Assembly (NCBI GenBank): GCA_035705985.1
Contig: DASSVP010000244.1
Location: 1-10,102 of the forward strand
DNA: 10,102 bases
Direction: 5' to 3'
DNA from: JACVRW01 sp035705985
Lineage (GTDB): Bacteria > Actinomycetota > Thermoleophilia > Solirubrobacterales > Thermoleophilaceae
Position numbers and translations under genes: made by a program. Of the stretch, positions 1-7,059 are shown piece by piece. Numbering within the stretch: position 1 is the stretch's first letter; the number at the start of each line of letters is the position of its first letter. Below the pieces are notes generated by a model, which worked only from the letters and a program-made list of their open reading frames with translations, was not told the DNA's origin and made no database searches.

Positions 1-1707
1 TTCTCGATCACGGTCGCCCAGCGCACGCGCGAGTTCGGGATGCTGCGCACGCTCGGGGCGTCGCGACGGCAGCTGCTCGCGGCGGTCGGCCTCGAGGCGC
101 TGGTGCTCGGGCTGCTCGGCGCGGCTGCCGGCTTGGCCGGCGGCCTCGCCTTCGCCTTCGGCATCAACGAGCTGTTCAAGGCGGTCGGGATCGACCTCCC
201 GAACACCGGCACGGTGGTCGCTGTCCGAACCGTGATCGTCTCGCTGATCGTTGGGGTGGTGGTCACGATCGTCGCGGCGCTGGTCCCGGCGCTGCGCGCC
301 ACACGCGTCACGCCGATGGCGGCGCTGCGCGAGGCGGAGCTCCCGGACGCCAAGCGCCGCGGGCGAGTCGTGACCGCCGTCGCCGTCGCGGTTGGCCTGG
401 CCGGCCTCGCGATGATGCTCTACGGGCTGTTCGGCGGCATCGAGGACTCCGGCACGGCCGCCGGGCTGCTCGGCGGCGGCGCCGTCCTGATGCTGTTCGG
501 CGTCTCGCTGTTCTCGCCGCGGCTGGTGCGACCGCTCGCGTCCGTCACCGGGCGGCCGCTCGAGGCCCTGCGCGGGCTGACGGGCCGCCTCGCGCGCGAG
601 AACGCGATGCGCAAGCCCGGCCGGACGGCCACCACGGCCGCCGCGCTGATGATCGGCCTCGCGCTGGTGGTGTTCGTGACCATCTTCGCCTCGGGTCTCA
701 AGACGTCGGTGGCCAAGACGATCGACGAGAGCTTCCGCGGCGAGATCGTGCTCCAGAACAGCGACGGGTTCTCGCCGATTCCGCGCGAGGCGCTCGACAG
801 GGCGCGCACGGTCGACGGTGTCGACACGGTCTCCTCCATCACCTATGCCACCGGGCAGCTGCCGCGAGGCGGCGACACGGTCCGCGTGGCCGCCGTCGAT
901 CCCGCGACGCTCGGCCAGGTGCTGGCGCTGACGTTCAAGAGCGGGGACCCGTCCGTGCTCGCAGGGCTGGGGCCAAAGGACACGATCGTGGACGAGGCCT
1001 TCGCCCGCGACCAGGGCCTGCGCATCGGGGACACCGTGCGGCTGCGGACGCCGATCGAGCGGACCGCGAGCTTCACGGTTCGCGGCACCGTCGAGGGCGA
1101 GCTCGACCTGCTCGGAAAGCTCGTGGTGGGCGAGAGCGTGATCCCGGAGTTCGGGCGGCTTCAGCCGAGCTTCGCTCTGGCGCGGCTGGCGCCCGAGGCA
1201 TCGCCCGCCCAGGTGCAGGACGAGATCGACCGGGCGGTGTCGGACCGCTACCCGACCGTGGAGGTCCAGAACCAGAGCCAGCTGAAGGACCAGCAGGAGG
1301 AGCAGGTGAACCAGCTCTTGGGACTCGTCTACGCGCTGCTGTCGCTGGCCGTGATCGTGTCGCTGTTCGGCATCGTGAACACGCTCGCGCTGTCGATCCA
1401 TGAGCGCACGCGCGAGCTCGGCATGCTGCGCGCCGTGGGGATGTCGCGGCGGCAGGTGCGCACGATGGTCCGCTACGAGGCGGTGATCACCGCGCTGATC
1501 GGTGCCATCCTCGGCACGATCCTCGGCGTGATCTTCGCCGCGCTCGTGTCACGGCCACTCGCGGACGAGGGCTTCGACCTCTCGTATCCGATCGGCACGC
1601 TGATCGTGCTGCTGGTGCTGGCGGCGCTGGCGGGGGTGGTGGCGGCCATCGGGCCGGCGCGGCGCGCCTCGCGGCTCGACGTGCTGCGGGCACTTGCGTA
1701 TGAGTGA
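1..1707 (+). CDS. ABC transporter permease, FtsX/MacB type (5'-truncated)
   Basis: The frame is open from base 1, so the gene begins upstream; the ATG at 40 is internal because the FtsX signature (QRTREFGMLRTLGASRR) already starts before it. The visible 568 residues show the second half of one FtsX domain with membrane segments near residues 27-57 and 73-97. A spacer with two more hydrophobic segments follows (about 123-171), then a helix near 210-230. A soluble extracytoplasmic, MacB-like region spans about 235-435. A second FtsX domain follows (segments near 440-465, 495-516, 531-552) with its own copy of the signature (ERTRELGMLRAVGMSRRQ, about 468-485). This two-FtsX architecture is typical of large actinobacterial permeases that pair with a separate ATPase, which I would expect just upstream, outside the window. 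The substrate cannot be told; related systems move lipids, lipoproteins or peptides, or act mechanically. The stop overlaps the next start by 8 bp. Confidence 0.93.
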   Translation, partial: FSITVAQRTREFGMLRTLGASRRQLLAAVGLEALVLGLLGAAAGLAGGLAFAFGINELFKAVGIDLPNTGTVVAVRTVIVSLIVGVVVTIVAALVPALRATRVTPMAALREAELPDAKRRGRVVTAVAVAVGLAGLAMMLYGLFGGIEDSGTAAGLLGGGAVLMLFGVSLFSPRLVRPLASVTGRPLEALRGLTGRLARENAMRKPGRTATTAAALMIGLALVVFVTIFASGLKTSVAKTIDESFRGEIVLQNSDGFSPIPREALDRARTVDGVDTVSSITYATGQLPRGGDTVRVAAVDPATLGQVLALTFKSGDPSVLAGLGPKDTIVDEAFARDQGLRIGDTVRLRTPIERTASFTVRGTVEGELDLLGKLVVGESVIPEFGRLQPSFALARLAPEASPAQVQDEIDRAVSDRYPTVEVQNQSQLKDQQEEQVNQLLGLVYALLSLAVIVSLFGIVNTLALSIHERTRELGMLRAVGMSRRQVRTMVRYEAVITALIGAILGTILGVIFAALVSRPLADEGFDLSYPIGTLIVLLVLAALAGVVAAIGPARRASRLDVLRALAYE

Positions 1708-2053
1708 CGCCGTGACCGGGATCGGCGGCGTGTTCTTCCGAGCGCGCGATCCCGACGCGCTTCAGGCGTGGTACCACGAGGTGCTGGGCGTTCCGCGCGA
1801 GGAGCTGATGCGCTCGGACGGGCTCGTGTTCGGGATCTTCCGCGAGGACACGGAGTACTTCGGCTCGGCTGACCAGGGCTTCATGGTCAACTTCCGAGTT
1901 GAATCGCTCGACGCGGTCCTGGAGCGCCTGCGCGCCGCGGGAGCGGAGGTCGACCCGGAGGCGCAGGTGCAGGAGGGGATCGGCCGCTTCGGGTGGGCGC
2001 TGGATCCCGAGGGCAACCGCTTCGAGCTGTGGGAGCCGGAAGAGGGGATGTGA
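1700..2053 (+). CDS. VOC-fold protein (glyoxalase/bleomycin resistance superfamily), first of a pair
   Basis: A 117-residue single-chain VOC protein. It begins GIGGVFFRARD, contains the AWYHEVLGV helix (about 24-31) and ends with the usual LDPEGNRFELWEP strand (about 101-113). The ATG at 1700 sits inside the end of the permease gene (ATGAGTGA overlap), which argues for translational coupling; a TTG two codons earlier (1694) is a less likely start. VOC enzymes usually bind a metal through His/Glu on four strands. Here only the last glutamate (E109) is obvious: the first-strand His position is Gly and the third-strand position appears to be Met or Val. The metal site therefore looks degenerate, and the protein may be a binding protein or a non-metal enzyme rather than a glyoxalase. 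It does not look like methylmalonyl-CoA epimerase despite the MeaB gene nearby. The family is clear; the substrate is unknown. Confidence 0.88.
   Translation: MSDAVTGIGGVFFRARDPDALQAWYHEVLGVPREELMRSDGLVFGIFREDTEYFGSADQGFMVNFRVESLDAVLERLRAAGAEVDPEAQVQEGIGRFGWALDPEGNRFELWEPEEGM
2038..2045 (+). promoter_or_regulatory. Shine-Dalgarno for the second VOC gene
   Basis: The purine run GGAAGAGG lies 4 bases before the GTG at 2050, inside the end of the first VOC gene. It is one of the few good ribosome-binding sites in the window and supports GTG 2050 over the in-frame GTG at 2068. Confidence 0.5.
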
Positions 2054-2469
2054 CCGACGGCGTTCCCGTGACGGGCGTTTCCGAGCTGGTGCTCGAGGTC
2101 GTGGACCTGGAGGCGGCCGAGACGTTCTACGCGGGCGTGCTCGGGCTGCCGGTGGTGGAGCGCTGGCCGGACCGCGACGCGATCTGGGTCATGGCCGGCG
2201 ACCGCACGCGAATCGGCCTGTGGAGGCCGCAGGTGGGCCTGGCCGGCGGCCGAGGCGGCCTGCACGTGCACTTCGCGATGCACATCGCCGAGGACGACTA
2301 CGACGCGGCCGTCGCGCTGCTGCGCTCCCGGGACGCGGAGGTGGAGGAGATCGCCTTCGACGGCGCGGGCCGGGCCGCCTACGTGACCGACCCCGATGGC
2401 AACGTGGTCGAGCTGTGGACCTGGGACGTCGGAGAGCACCTTTCCCCAAGCACCCGGAGCACCGGCTGA
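2050..2469 (+). CDS. VOC-fold protein, second of a pair
   Basis: A 139-residue VOC protein starting at a GTG that overlaps the previous stop (GTGA, 4 bp). Visible elements are a first strand SELVLEVVDL (11-20), helix AETFYAGVLGLP (23-34), second-module strand GGLHVHFAMHI (69-79) and the closing DPDGNVVELWTW (114-125). The second module keeps plausible metal ligands (H72 or H74, and E121). In the first module the usual His is replaced by Glu (E12), and the usual Glu position on the fourth strand (RIGLW) is not Glu. The open frame extends upstream into the first VOC gene, but that extension is a shadow reading. The two VOC genes differ clearly in sequence, so this is not a recent duplication; they could act as a heterodimer, which is inference. 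The C-terminal tail after W125 is polar and probably disordered. Substrate unknown. Confidence 0.87.
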   Translation: MTDGVPVTGVSELVLEVVDLEAAETFYAGVLGLPVVERWPDRDAIWVMAGDRTRIGLWRPQVGLAGGRGGLHVHFAMHIAEDDYDAAVALLRSRDAEVEEIAFDGAGRAAYVTDPDGNVVELWTWDVGEHLSPSTRSTG

Positions 2470-2792
2470 CGCTCGAACAAAGGTCCCGTCCTCGCCCCTG
2501 GGTCGCGCTGCTCGCCGCCGGCCGCCTGAAGGTAGAAGTTCCGGCAGTCGAACCGTTCCCGGACGGGAGCACGAACGCTCGAGACCAGGACGTGTTGATG
2601 GACTCCATGCTCGAGCCGGTGGACGTGCCGCGCCGGCTGCGGGGCGTCGGCGTGCGCGCGGCAGGATAGGTCGAGCGCGAGAGAAAGCGCAACCCTTCGT
2701 ACGCCGAGATCTACTCACGAGGCCTGGACAGCAGGCGCTGATCGCGCTGACGCATCGGCCGCCCGGCTGCACCGTAGAGTTCCGCCGGCCCA
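2470..2792. other. 323-bp intergenic stretch, no convincing gene
   Basis: It separates the permease/VOC operon from the meaB-like gene. Open frames cross it in several phases, as expected at this GC, but none gives a recognisable protein, and the one plus-strand candidate starting at ATG 2598 would encode only 23 residues. A short inverted repeat, TCCCG-GA-CGGGA (2557-2568), has a 2-base spacer and no T-run, so I do not call a terminator. It probably holds the end of the upstream transcript and the promoter region of meaB (see 2775-2780). Confidence 0.5.
2775..2780 (+). promoter_or_regulatory. Possible -10 box for meaB (near-leaderless start)
   Basis: TAGAGT fits the actinobacterial -10 pattern TANNNT and lies 12 bases before the ATG at 2793. 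Transcription from it would begin about 5-7 bases before the start codon, so the mRNA would be nearly leaderless; this agrees with the absence of a Shine-Dalgarno sequence. No clear -35 is seen. It is a hexamer match only. Confidence 0.35.
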
Positions 2793-3749
2793 ATGGCCGG
2801 TCCCGGACGCACAGCCGAAGAGCTCGCCGAGCGCCTGCTCGCGGGTGACAAGCGCGCGCTCGCGCGTGCGATCTCGCTCGTAGAGAACGACGATCCCGAG
2901 GGGTGGGCGCTCGTTCGCGAGGTCTATCCGCGCACGGGGCGGGCGTCCGTCGTCGGGTTCACCGGGCCGCCCGGAGTCGGGAAGTCGACGCTGATCGGCC
3001 GCCTGGTCGAGCACGCCCGGGAGCGCGACCGCGAGGTCGCCGTGCTGTCGATCGACCCGAGCTCGCCGTTCACGAAGGGCGCTCTCCTGGGTGACCGCAT
3101 CCGGCTGACCGACCACTTCCTCGATCCCGGGGTCTACATCCGCTCGATGGCGAGCCGCGGGTCGCTCGGGGGTCTCTCGGAGGCGACGCTGCAGGCGGCC
3201 CTCCTGATGGACGCGAGCGGGAAGGACGACGTGTTCCTCGAGACGGTCGGCGTCGGTCAGGCGGAGGTGGACATCATCGACCACGCCGACACGGTCGTGC
3301 TCGTGCTGATGCCGGGCAGTGGCGACTCGATTCAGGCGCTGAAGGCCGGCGTCATGGAGATCCCCGACGTGATCGCCGTCAACAAGGCCGACCATCCGCT
3401 CACGGACACGATGGTCCGGGAGGTCCGCGGCGTGCTGTCGCTCGGCCCGCAGGAGGGGTGGCGCGTGCCGATCGTGAAGACCGAGGCGAGCCGCGGCGAG
3501 GGGGTGGAGGAGCTCGCGGAGAAGATCGCGGAGCACCGCGAGTTCATCGACCAACGGGGAACGCTGGCCGAGCGCCGGAAGCGGAACCTGATGAACGAGG
3601 TGGTGGCGCTCGCCGCCGGGCGCCTGCGCCGGGAGCTCGAAGCGCACGTGCGCGACGATCCCGCGGTCCAGGAGCTGCTCGACGAGGTGGTGGCCCGCCG
3701 CCTGGATCCGGCGAGCGCGGCGGCGAAGCTGCTCGAGCGCGAAGAGTAG
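2793..3749 (+). CDS. meaB: MeaB-family GTPase (methylmalonyl-CoA mutase chaperone; formerly annotated ArgK/LAO ATPase)
   Basis: A cytosolic G3E-type P-loop GTPase of 318 residues, normal for the family. It protects and reactivates cobalamin-dependent acyl-CoA mutases (methylmalonyl- or isobutyryl-CoA mutase) by gating adenosylcobalamin loading with GTP hydrolysis. Visible motifs: N-terminal helical part 1-50; Walker A GPPGVGKST (58-66); DPSSPFTKGALLGDR (88-102); SRGSLGGLS (121-129); ETVGVGQAE (150-158); PGSGDSIQALKAGVMEI (174-190); NKAD guanine-specificity motif (197-200); and the helical C-terminal dimerisation arm from about 255. No key residue is missing. The ATG at 2793 puts the N-terminal helix at the usual distance from Walker A. 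Two of the names in use (argK, LAO transport ATPase) are historical misannotations. No mutase or epimerase is in the window, so the partner is encoded elsewhere. The stop is 9 bp before the CHAD gene. Confidence 0.93.
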   Translation: MAGPGRTAEELAERLLAGDKRALARAISLVENDDPEGWALVREVYPRTGRASVVGFTGPPGVGKSTLIGRLVEHARERDREVAVLSIDPSSPFTKGALLGDRIRLTDHFLDPGVYIRSMASRGSLGGLSEATLQAALLMDASGKDDVFLETVGVGQAEVDIIDHADTVVLVLMPGSGDSIQALKAGVMEIPDVIAVNKADHPLTDTMVREVRGVLSLGPQEGWRVPIVKTEASRGEGVEELAEKIAEHREFIDQRGTLAERRKRNLMNEVVALAAGRLRRELEAHVRDDPAVQELLDEVVARRLDPASAAAKLLEREE

Positions 3750-3758
3750 GCTCGCCCC

Positions 3759-4649
3759 GTGGGCGAGTCGCGCGCTTATCGGCTCGAGTCGGGCGAGCCG
3801 CTTCCGGAGGGCATCGCCCGCATCGCGCGCGGGCGCATCGACCACGCCATGGACGAGCTGCGTGGGAAGGCGGGCAGCACGCCCGAGCAGGCTGTGCACG
3901 AGGCGCGCAAGGACATGAAGAAGCTCCGCGCGCTGCTCCGGCTCGCGCGCGGCGAGCTGGGCGAGCGGACGTACGCGCGCGAGAACGCCTGCTTCCGCGA
4001 CGCCGCCCGCGAGCTGGCCGGAGCGAGGGACGCGGACGTGATGGTCGCGACGCTGAAGGCGCTCCAGCTGCCGGACGGCCTCGGTTGGGAGCTGCGAAAG
4101 CGGATCCAGGATGGGCATTCCGAGCAGCGCTCCGAGGGTCGCGAGGCGGCAGCCCGCGGAGCGGTGGCGATCCTCGAGGAGGCACGCGGGCGGATCGACG
4201 ACTGGCCGCTCGAGCGCGACTCTTTCGCGGCCCTGGCGGAGGGCCTCGAGCGCACCTACCGCCGCGGGCGGCGCGAGTTCAAGGAGGCCCGCGCCGAGAC
4301 GGGGACCGAGTCGCTTCACGAGTGGCGTAAGCGCGTGAAGGAGCTGTGGTACCACGCGTCGCTGCTGCGGTGCGCCTGGCCGCCGGTGATGACCGCGTTC
4401 GCCGGGGAGGCGCACGAGCTGTCCGACCGTCTCGGCGACGACCACGACCTCGCGATGCTCGCCGCCTGGGTCGGGGAGCACGTGGGCCCCGAGCCCGAGC
4501 TCGTCGACGCGGTGGAGGACCGCCGCGGGCGGTTGCAGAGCGAGGCGCTCGCGCTCGGCGGCCGGCTGTACGCCGAGAAGCCGTCGGCCTACATCAGGTG
4601 GATCGAGCGCCTGTGGGACGCCGGCAGGGCGGGAGTTAGGGCGCCCTAA
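3759..4649 (+). CDS. Stand-alone CHAD-domain protein (likely polyphosphate-binding)
   Basis: CHAD (conserved histidine alpha-helical domain) proteins bind inorganic polyphosphate through two basic helical repeats. This 296-residue protein is essentially one CHAD domain. The first repeat core is VHEARKDMKKLRALLRLAR (46-64, H47 with K51, K54, K55). The matching second core is LHEWRKRVKELWYH (186-199, H187 with R190, K191, K194). Each is followed by the expected short acidic helix motif (ELAGARDADVM, 85-95; LGDDHDLAML, 225-234). There is no CYTH triphosphatase domain, signal peptide or membrane segment. GTG 3759 is chosen because the next in-frame start, ATG 3849, would remove the conserved N-terminal helix (YRLESGEPLPEGIARIAR). 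There is no Shine-Dalgarno; it lies 9 bp after meaB and 4 bp before the next gene, so it is probably co-transcribed. Family assignment is firm; the role in polyphosphate granules or phosphate signalling is inferred from the family. Confidence 0.92.
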   Translation: MGESRAYRLESGEPLPEGIARIARGRIDHAMDELRGKAGSTPEQAVHEARKDMKKLRALLRLARGELGERTYARENACFRDAARELAGARDADVMVATLKALQLPDGLGWELRKRIQDGHSEQRSEGREAAARGAVAILEEARGRIDDWPLERDSFAALAEGLERTYRRGRREFKEARAETGTESLHEWRKRVKELWYHASLLRCAWPPVMTAFAGEAHELSDRLGDDHDLAMLAAWVGEHVGPEPELVDAVEDRRGRLQSEALALGGRLYAEKPSAYIRWIERLWDAGRAGVRAP

Positions 4650-4653
4650 TACG

Positions 4654-7059
4654 ATGGGCCGCGTGAGCGGCGGACCACCCACCGGCGGGCAGCGCGCGGC
4701 GGGGCCCTTCGAGGTCTGGGCGGCGCGTGCGTGGAACGTCTTCAACGAGGGCCGCCCGTTCTCGCTCGTCTACCCGCTGCTCGTGCTGCCGGCGGCGGCC
4801 GTGGTGGGGCTTGCCCCGGACGGGTCGCTCGGCCTCGCTCTGCTCGGAGCCGCGGGCGCCGCGGTCGTGCTCATGCACTTTCCGTTCGCGCTGCGAGGGC
4901 GCACGCTGCTGTGGCTGGCGGCGGCCGCGTCGGTGCCGCTGCTGGAGCCGTGGCGCGCGCCGGGATTGCTCCTCGGCGCACTCGCCGGTTACCTCTTCTT
5001 CACGGTCGTCGTGTGGGGGTCGGTCTACTACCACCTTCGCACCGGCGCGCCTTGGACCAACGGCCTGCGCTTCTGGCGGCTCGTCCTGACCAACTCCGAC
5101 CCGACGAGCGGCAACGCGCTCGAGCAGCTGCCCAAGCTTCTGATCACGCTGAGCGCCGCGACGCTCCTCGCGGAGGAGCCCGGCGCCGGCAGCGTCGCGC
5201 GCATCGTGCTCGTGCTCGCGCTCGCCGCCGCGCTCGGAGCGGTGGCGGGCCGCCGATTCGCGAAGCGGCTGCCGCGCTATCCCGCGCGGACCGCCGGCGT
5301 GGCGCGGCCGCGCGAAGGCGAGCCGCTCGCCCGGCGCGTGTACGTCATCGTCGTGGACGGCTGCAACCGGGAGCGGCTCTGGCAGGCGCAGGCGCCGGTC
5401 ATGGACCGGCTCGCCCGCGAGGGCACCGAGTACCTGGCCGTCGAGCCGGCCTATCCGGCACGGACGGTCGTCTGCTTCTCCTCGATGCTCACCGGGGCGA
5501 CTCCGGCCGAGCACGGCATGCGCTCCAACTTCGCTCCGCGGCTCGGCGTGCGCCGCGAGTCCGTGTTCGACGTGCTCGAGCGCGAGGGCAGGTCCGGGCG
5601 GCTGGTGGGAATAGCGCACCTGCTCGACCCGTTCGGCGAGGACGTGGTTCGGTCCGTGACGTCGGTGCAGCCGACCTCCGAGATCGACGACTCGCTGACC
5701 GCCGAAGCACGCCGAGTGGTCGACGAGGAGGACCCGGACCTGCTCGTCATTCAGCTGCTCGCGGCCGACCAGCTCGGCCACGTGCGCGGGGTGCGCAGCC
5801 CGGAGTACCTCGACCAGCTCGCGGAGACCGACCGCCACGTGGGCGACTTCCTCGCCTTCCTGGGGGAGCGCGGGAAGCTCGACGGAGCCACGGTGATCCT
5901 GATGGCCGACCACGGCCAGGGACGCGGGATCGGCGGTCACGGGCACCTCGACTGGGGCGAGCGGCCCGTGCCGTTCGTGGTCTGGGGCGAGGGCGCCGCG
6001 CCCGGCGCGATCTCGCCCGAGCCCCGCTCGGTGCTGGAGCTGGCGGCGACGGTGGCGCGGTTGCTGGGGGTGCCGGCGCCTGAATCCGCCCGCGGTCGCC
6101 CGCTGCTCCCGGCGTACGACGGCGGTGAAGGCGGCGTTTCACCGCAAGCGTCCTGCCTAGGGCGTCTACGTGAAGCCCAACCCAGGACGCTTGGCGCGGA
6201 AACGCCGGCGGGGCGCGTGCTCGCGGTGGTTGTCGCGCGGGACGAGGCTCCCTCGTTGCCGTCGGTGCTGTCCGGGATTCCTCGGGAGGCCGCCGGGCTT
6301 GCGGTGGACCTCCTGCTCGTCGACGACGGCTCCACCGACTCCACTCCGGACATCGGGCGCGCGCACGGCGCGCGCGTCCGCTCGCACGCGTCTTCGCGCG
6401 GGCTCGGCGCCGCGCTTCGCGCCGGGCTCGAGATCGCCCGCGACGAGGGCTACGCCGCGGCGGTCTACATCGACGGCGACGCGGAGTACGACCCCGCGGG
6501 CTTCGAGCGCGTGCTGGAGCCGATCGCCCGCGGGCGGGCGGACTACGTGCTCGGCTCGCGCTTCCTCGGCGAGCGCGACGGCATGAGCTGGCACCGAACG
6601 CTCTCGAACCGCGCCGCGAGCGCGCTGCTCGGCTTCCTCACCGGGTCGGTCACGAGTGACGCGCAGACGGGCTTCCGCGCCTTCTCGGCGCGCGCGCTCG
6701 CGGAGGCGCGAATCGCACACGACTACAACTACGCGCAGGTCCTCACGCTGTCGCTCTGGGGCGCCGGCATCGAGCCCGTGGAGGTGCCGATCCGCTACCG
6801 GCGCCGCACGAGCGGCCGCTCCTTCGTCCGCTATCCGGAATACCTGGCGCGTGTGGCGCCGGCCGTCTGGCGCGAGTGGCGCGCCGCCCGCGCCTCGCGC
6901 GCGGCCAGGAGCGCCAGCGCCACGCCGATCGCGCCCGCGAGCCAGTACGGCCAGCCGCCGCCCGGCTCGAACAACGGCCACAGCTCGGTGAGCGGCCCGA
7001 ACGGCGCGTCCGGCCGGTCGGTGACGAGCGAGCCGCCGCCCCAGCGCACGTCGGCGTAG
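4654..7059 (+). CDS. Membrane-anchored phosphodiesterase fused in frame to a DPM1-like family-2 glycosyltransferase
   Basis: An 801-residue frame with three parts. (1) Residues 38-200 carry four to six hydrophobic segments (about 38-55, 58-76, 83-98, 104-126, weaker ones near 160-173 and 182-198). (2) Residues 228-488 form an alkaline-phosphatase-superfamily phosphodiesterase: VIVVDG (D235), nucleophile T271 in YPARTVVCFSSMLTG, DQLGH (D372, H376), MADHG (D419, H420) and GGHGH (H429 or H431), a complete-looking two-metal set. (3) Residues 522-745 form a GT2 domain: VDDGSTDST (556-564), YIDGDAEYDP (605-614), SDAQTGFRAFS (668-678), YRRRTSGRSF, resembling polyprenyl-phosphate mannose/glucose synthases. 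About 30 linker residues (490-521) look non-conserved, and residues after about 745 are antisense to the facing gene. ATG 4654 is 4 bp after the CHAD stop; GTG 4663 is an alternative. Whether this is one protein or two adjacent genes is discussed in the findings; a separate GT2 could begin at in-frame GTG 6217. Substrates unknown. Confidence 0.82.
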   Translation: MGRVSGGPPTGGQRAAGPFEVWAARAWNVFNEGRPFSLVYPLLVLPAAAVVGLAPDGSLGLALLGAAGAAVVLMHFPFALRGRTLLWLAAAASVPLLEPWRAPGLLLGALAGYLFFTVVVWGSVYYHLRTGAPWTNGLRFWRLVLTNSDPTSGNALEQLPKLLITLSAATLLAEEPGAGSVARIVLVLALAAALGAVAGRRFAKRLPRYPARTAGVARPREGEPLARRVYVIVVDGCNRERLWQAQAPVMDRLAREGTEYLAVEPAYPARTVVCFSSMLTGATPAEHGMRSNFAPRLGVRRESVFDVLEREGRSGRLVGIAHLLDPFGEDVVRSVTSVQPTSEIDDSLTAEARRVVDEEDPDLLVIQLLAADQLGHVRGVRSPEYLDQLAETDRHVGDFLAFLGERGKLDGATVILMADHGQGRGIGGHGHLDWGERPVPFVVWGEGAAPGAISPEPRSVLELAATVARLLGVPAPESARGRPLLPAYDGGEGGVSPQASCLGRLREAQPRTLGAETPAGRVLAVVVARDEAPSLPSVLSGIPREAAGLAVDLLLVDDGSTDSTPDIGRAHGARVRSHASSRGLGAALRAGLEIARDEGYAAAVYIDGDAEYDPAGFERVLEPIARGRADYVLGSRFLGERDGMSWHRTLSNRAASALLGFLTGSVTSDAQTGFRAFSARALAEARIAHDYNYAQVLTLSLWGAGIEPVEVPIRYRRRTSGRSFVRYPEYLARVAPAVWREWRAARASRAARSASATPIAPASQYGQPPPGSNNGHSSVSGPNGASGRSVTSEPPPQRTSA
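6122..6145. repeat. Inverted repeat / hairpin at the domain junction
   Basis: GCGGTGAA (6122-6129) and its exact reverse complement TTCACCGC (6138-6145) flank an 8-base loop. It lies precisely between the phosphodiesterase and glycosyltransferase parts of the long frame. No U-tract follows, so it is not a standard intrinsic terminator; it could be a leftover intergenic hairpin or an mRNA structure. Confidence 0.6.

Noticed and set aside
1985..2049. An N-terminal extension of the second VOC protein starting at ATG 1993
   Set aside because: It would add 19 residues read entirely out of phase across the conserved end of the first VOC gene, while GTG 2050 has a ribosome site and lies exactly at the overlap.
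1700..2469. Methylmalonyl-CoA epimerase, suggested by VOC genes close to meaB
   Set aside because: The epimerase's conserved first-strand His-containing start and its GLHHIAFEV-like strand are absent from both proteins, and the two genes belong with the upstream permease.
2541..2557. T-loop-like GGTTCGACTG on the minus strand, suggesting a tRNA
   Set aside because: The bases on either side of the loop do not pair into a T-stem, and no acceptor, D- or anticodon arm can be built around it.
2557..2568. TCCCG-GA-CGGGA as a terminator after the VOC genes
   Set aside because: The spacer is only 2 bases, the stem is 5 bp, no T-run follows and it lies about 90 bp after the stop codon.
2715..4745. 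A very long open antisense frame (676 codons) opposite meaB and the CHAD gene
   Set aside because: It is rich in Arg, His, Leu and Pro without any recognisable motif, and it is wholly antisense to two genes with intact family motifs. At this GC and GC3 level, stop-free antisense frames are expected.
4636..5946. Long antisense frame (436 codons) opposite the phosphodiesterase
   Set aside because: Low-complexity, charged, His/Arg-rich translation; the plus strand carries a complete set of phosphodiesterase metal ligands across the same bases.
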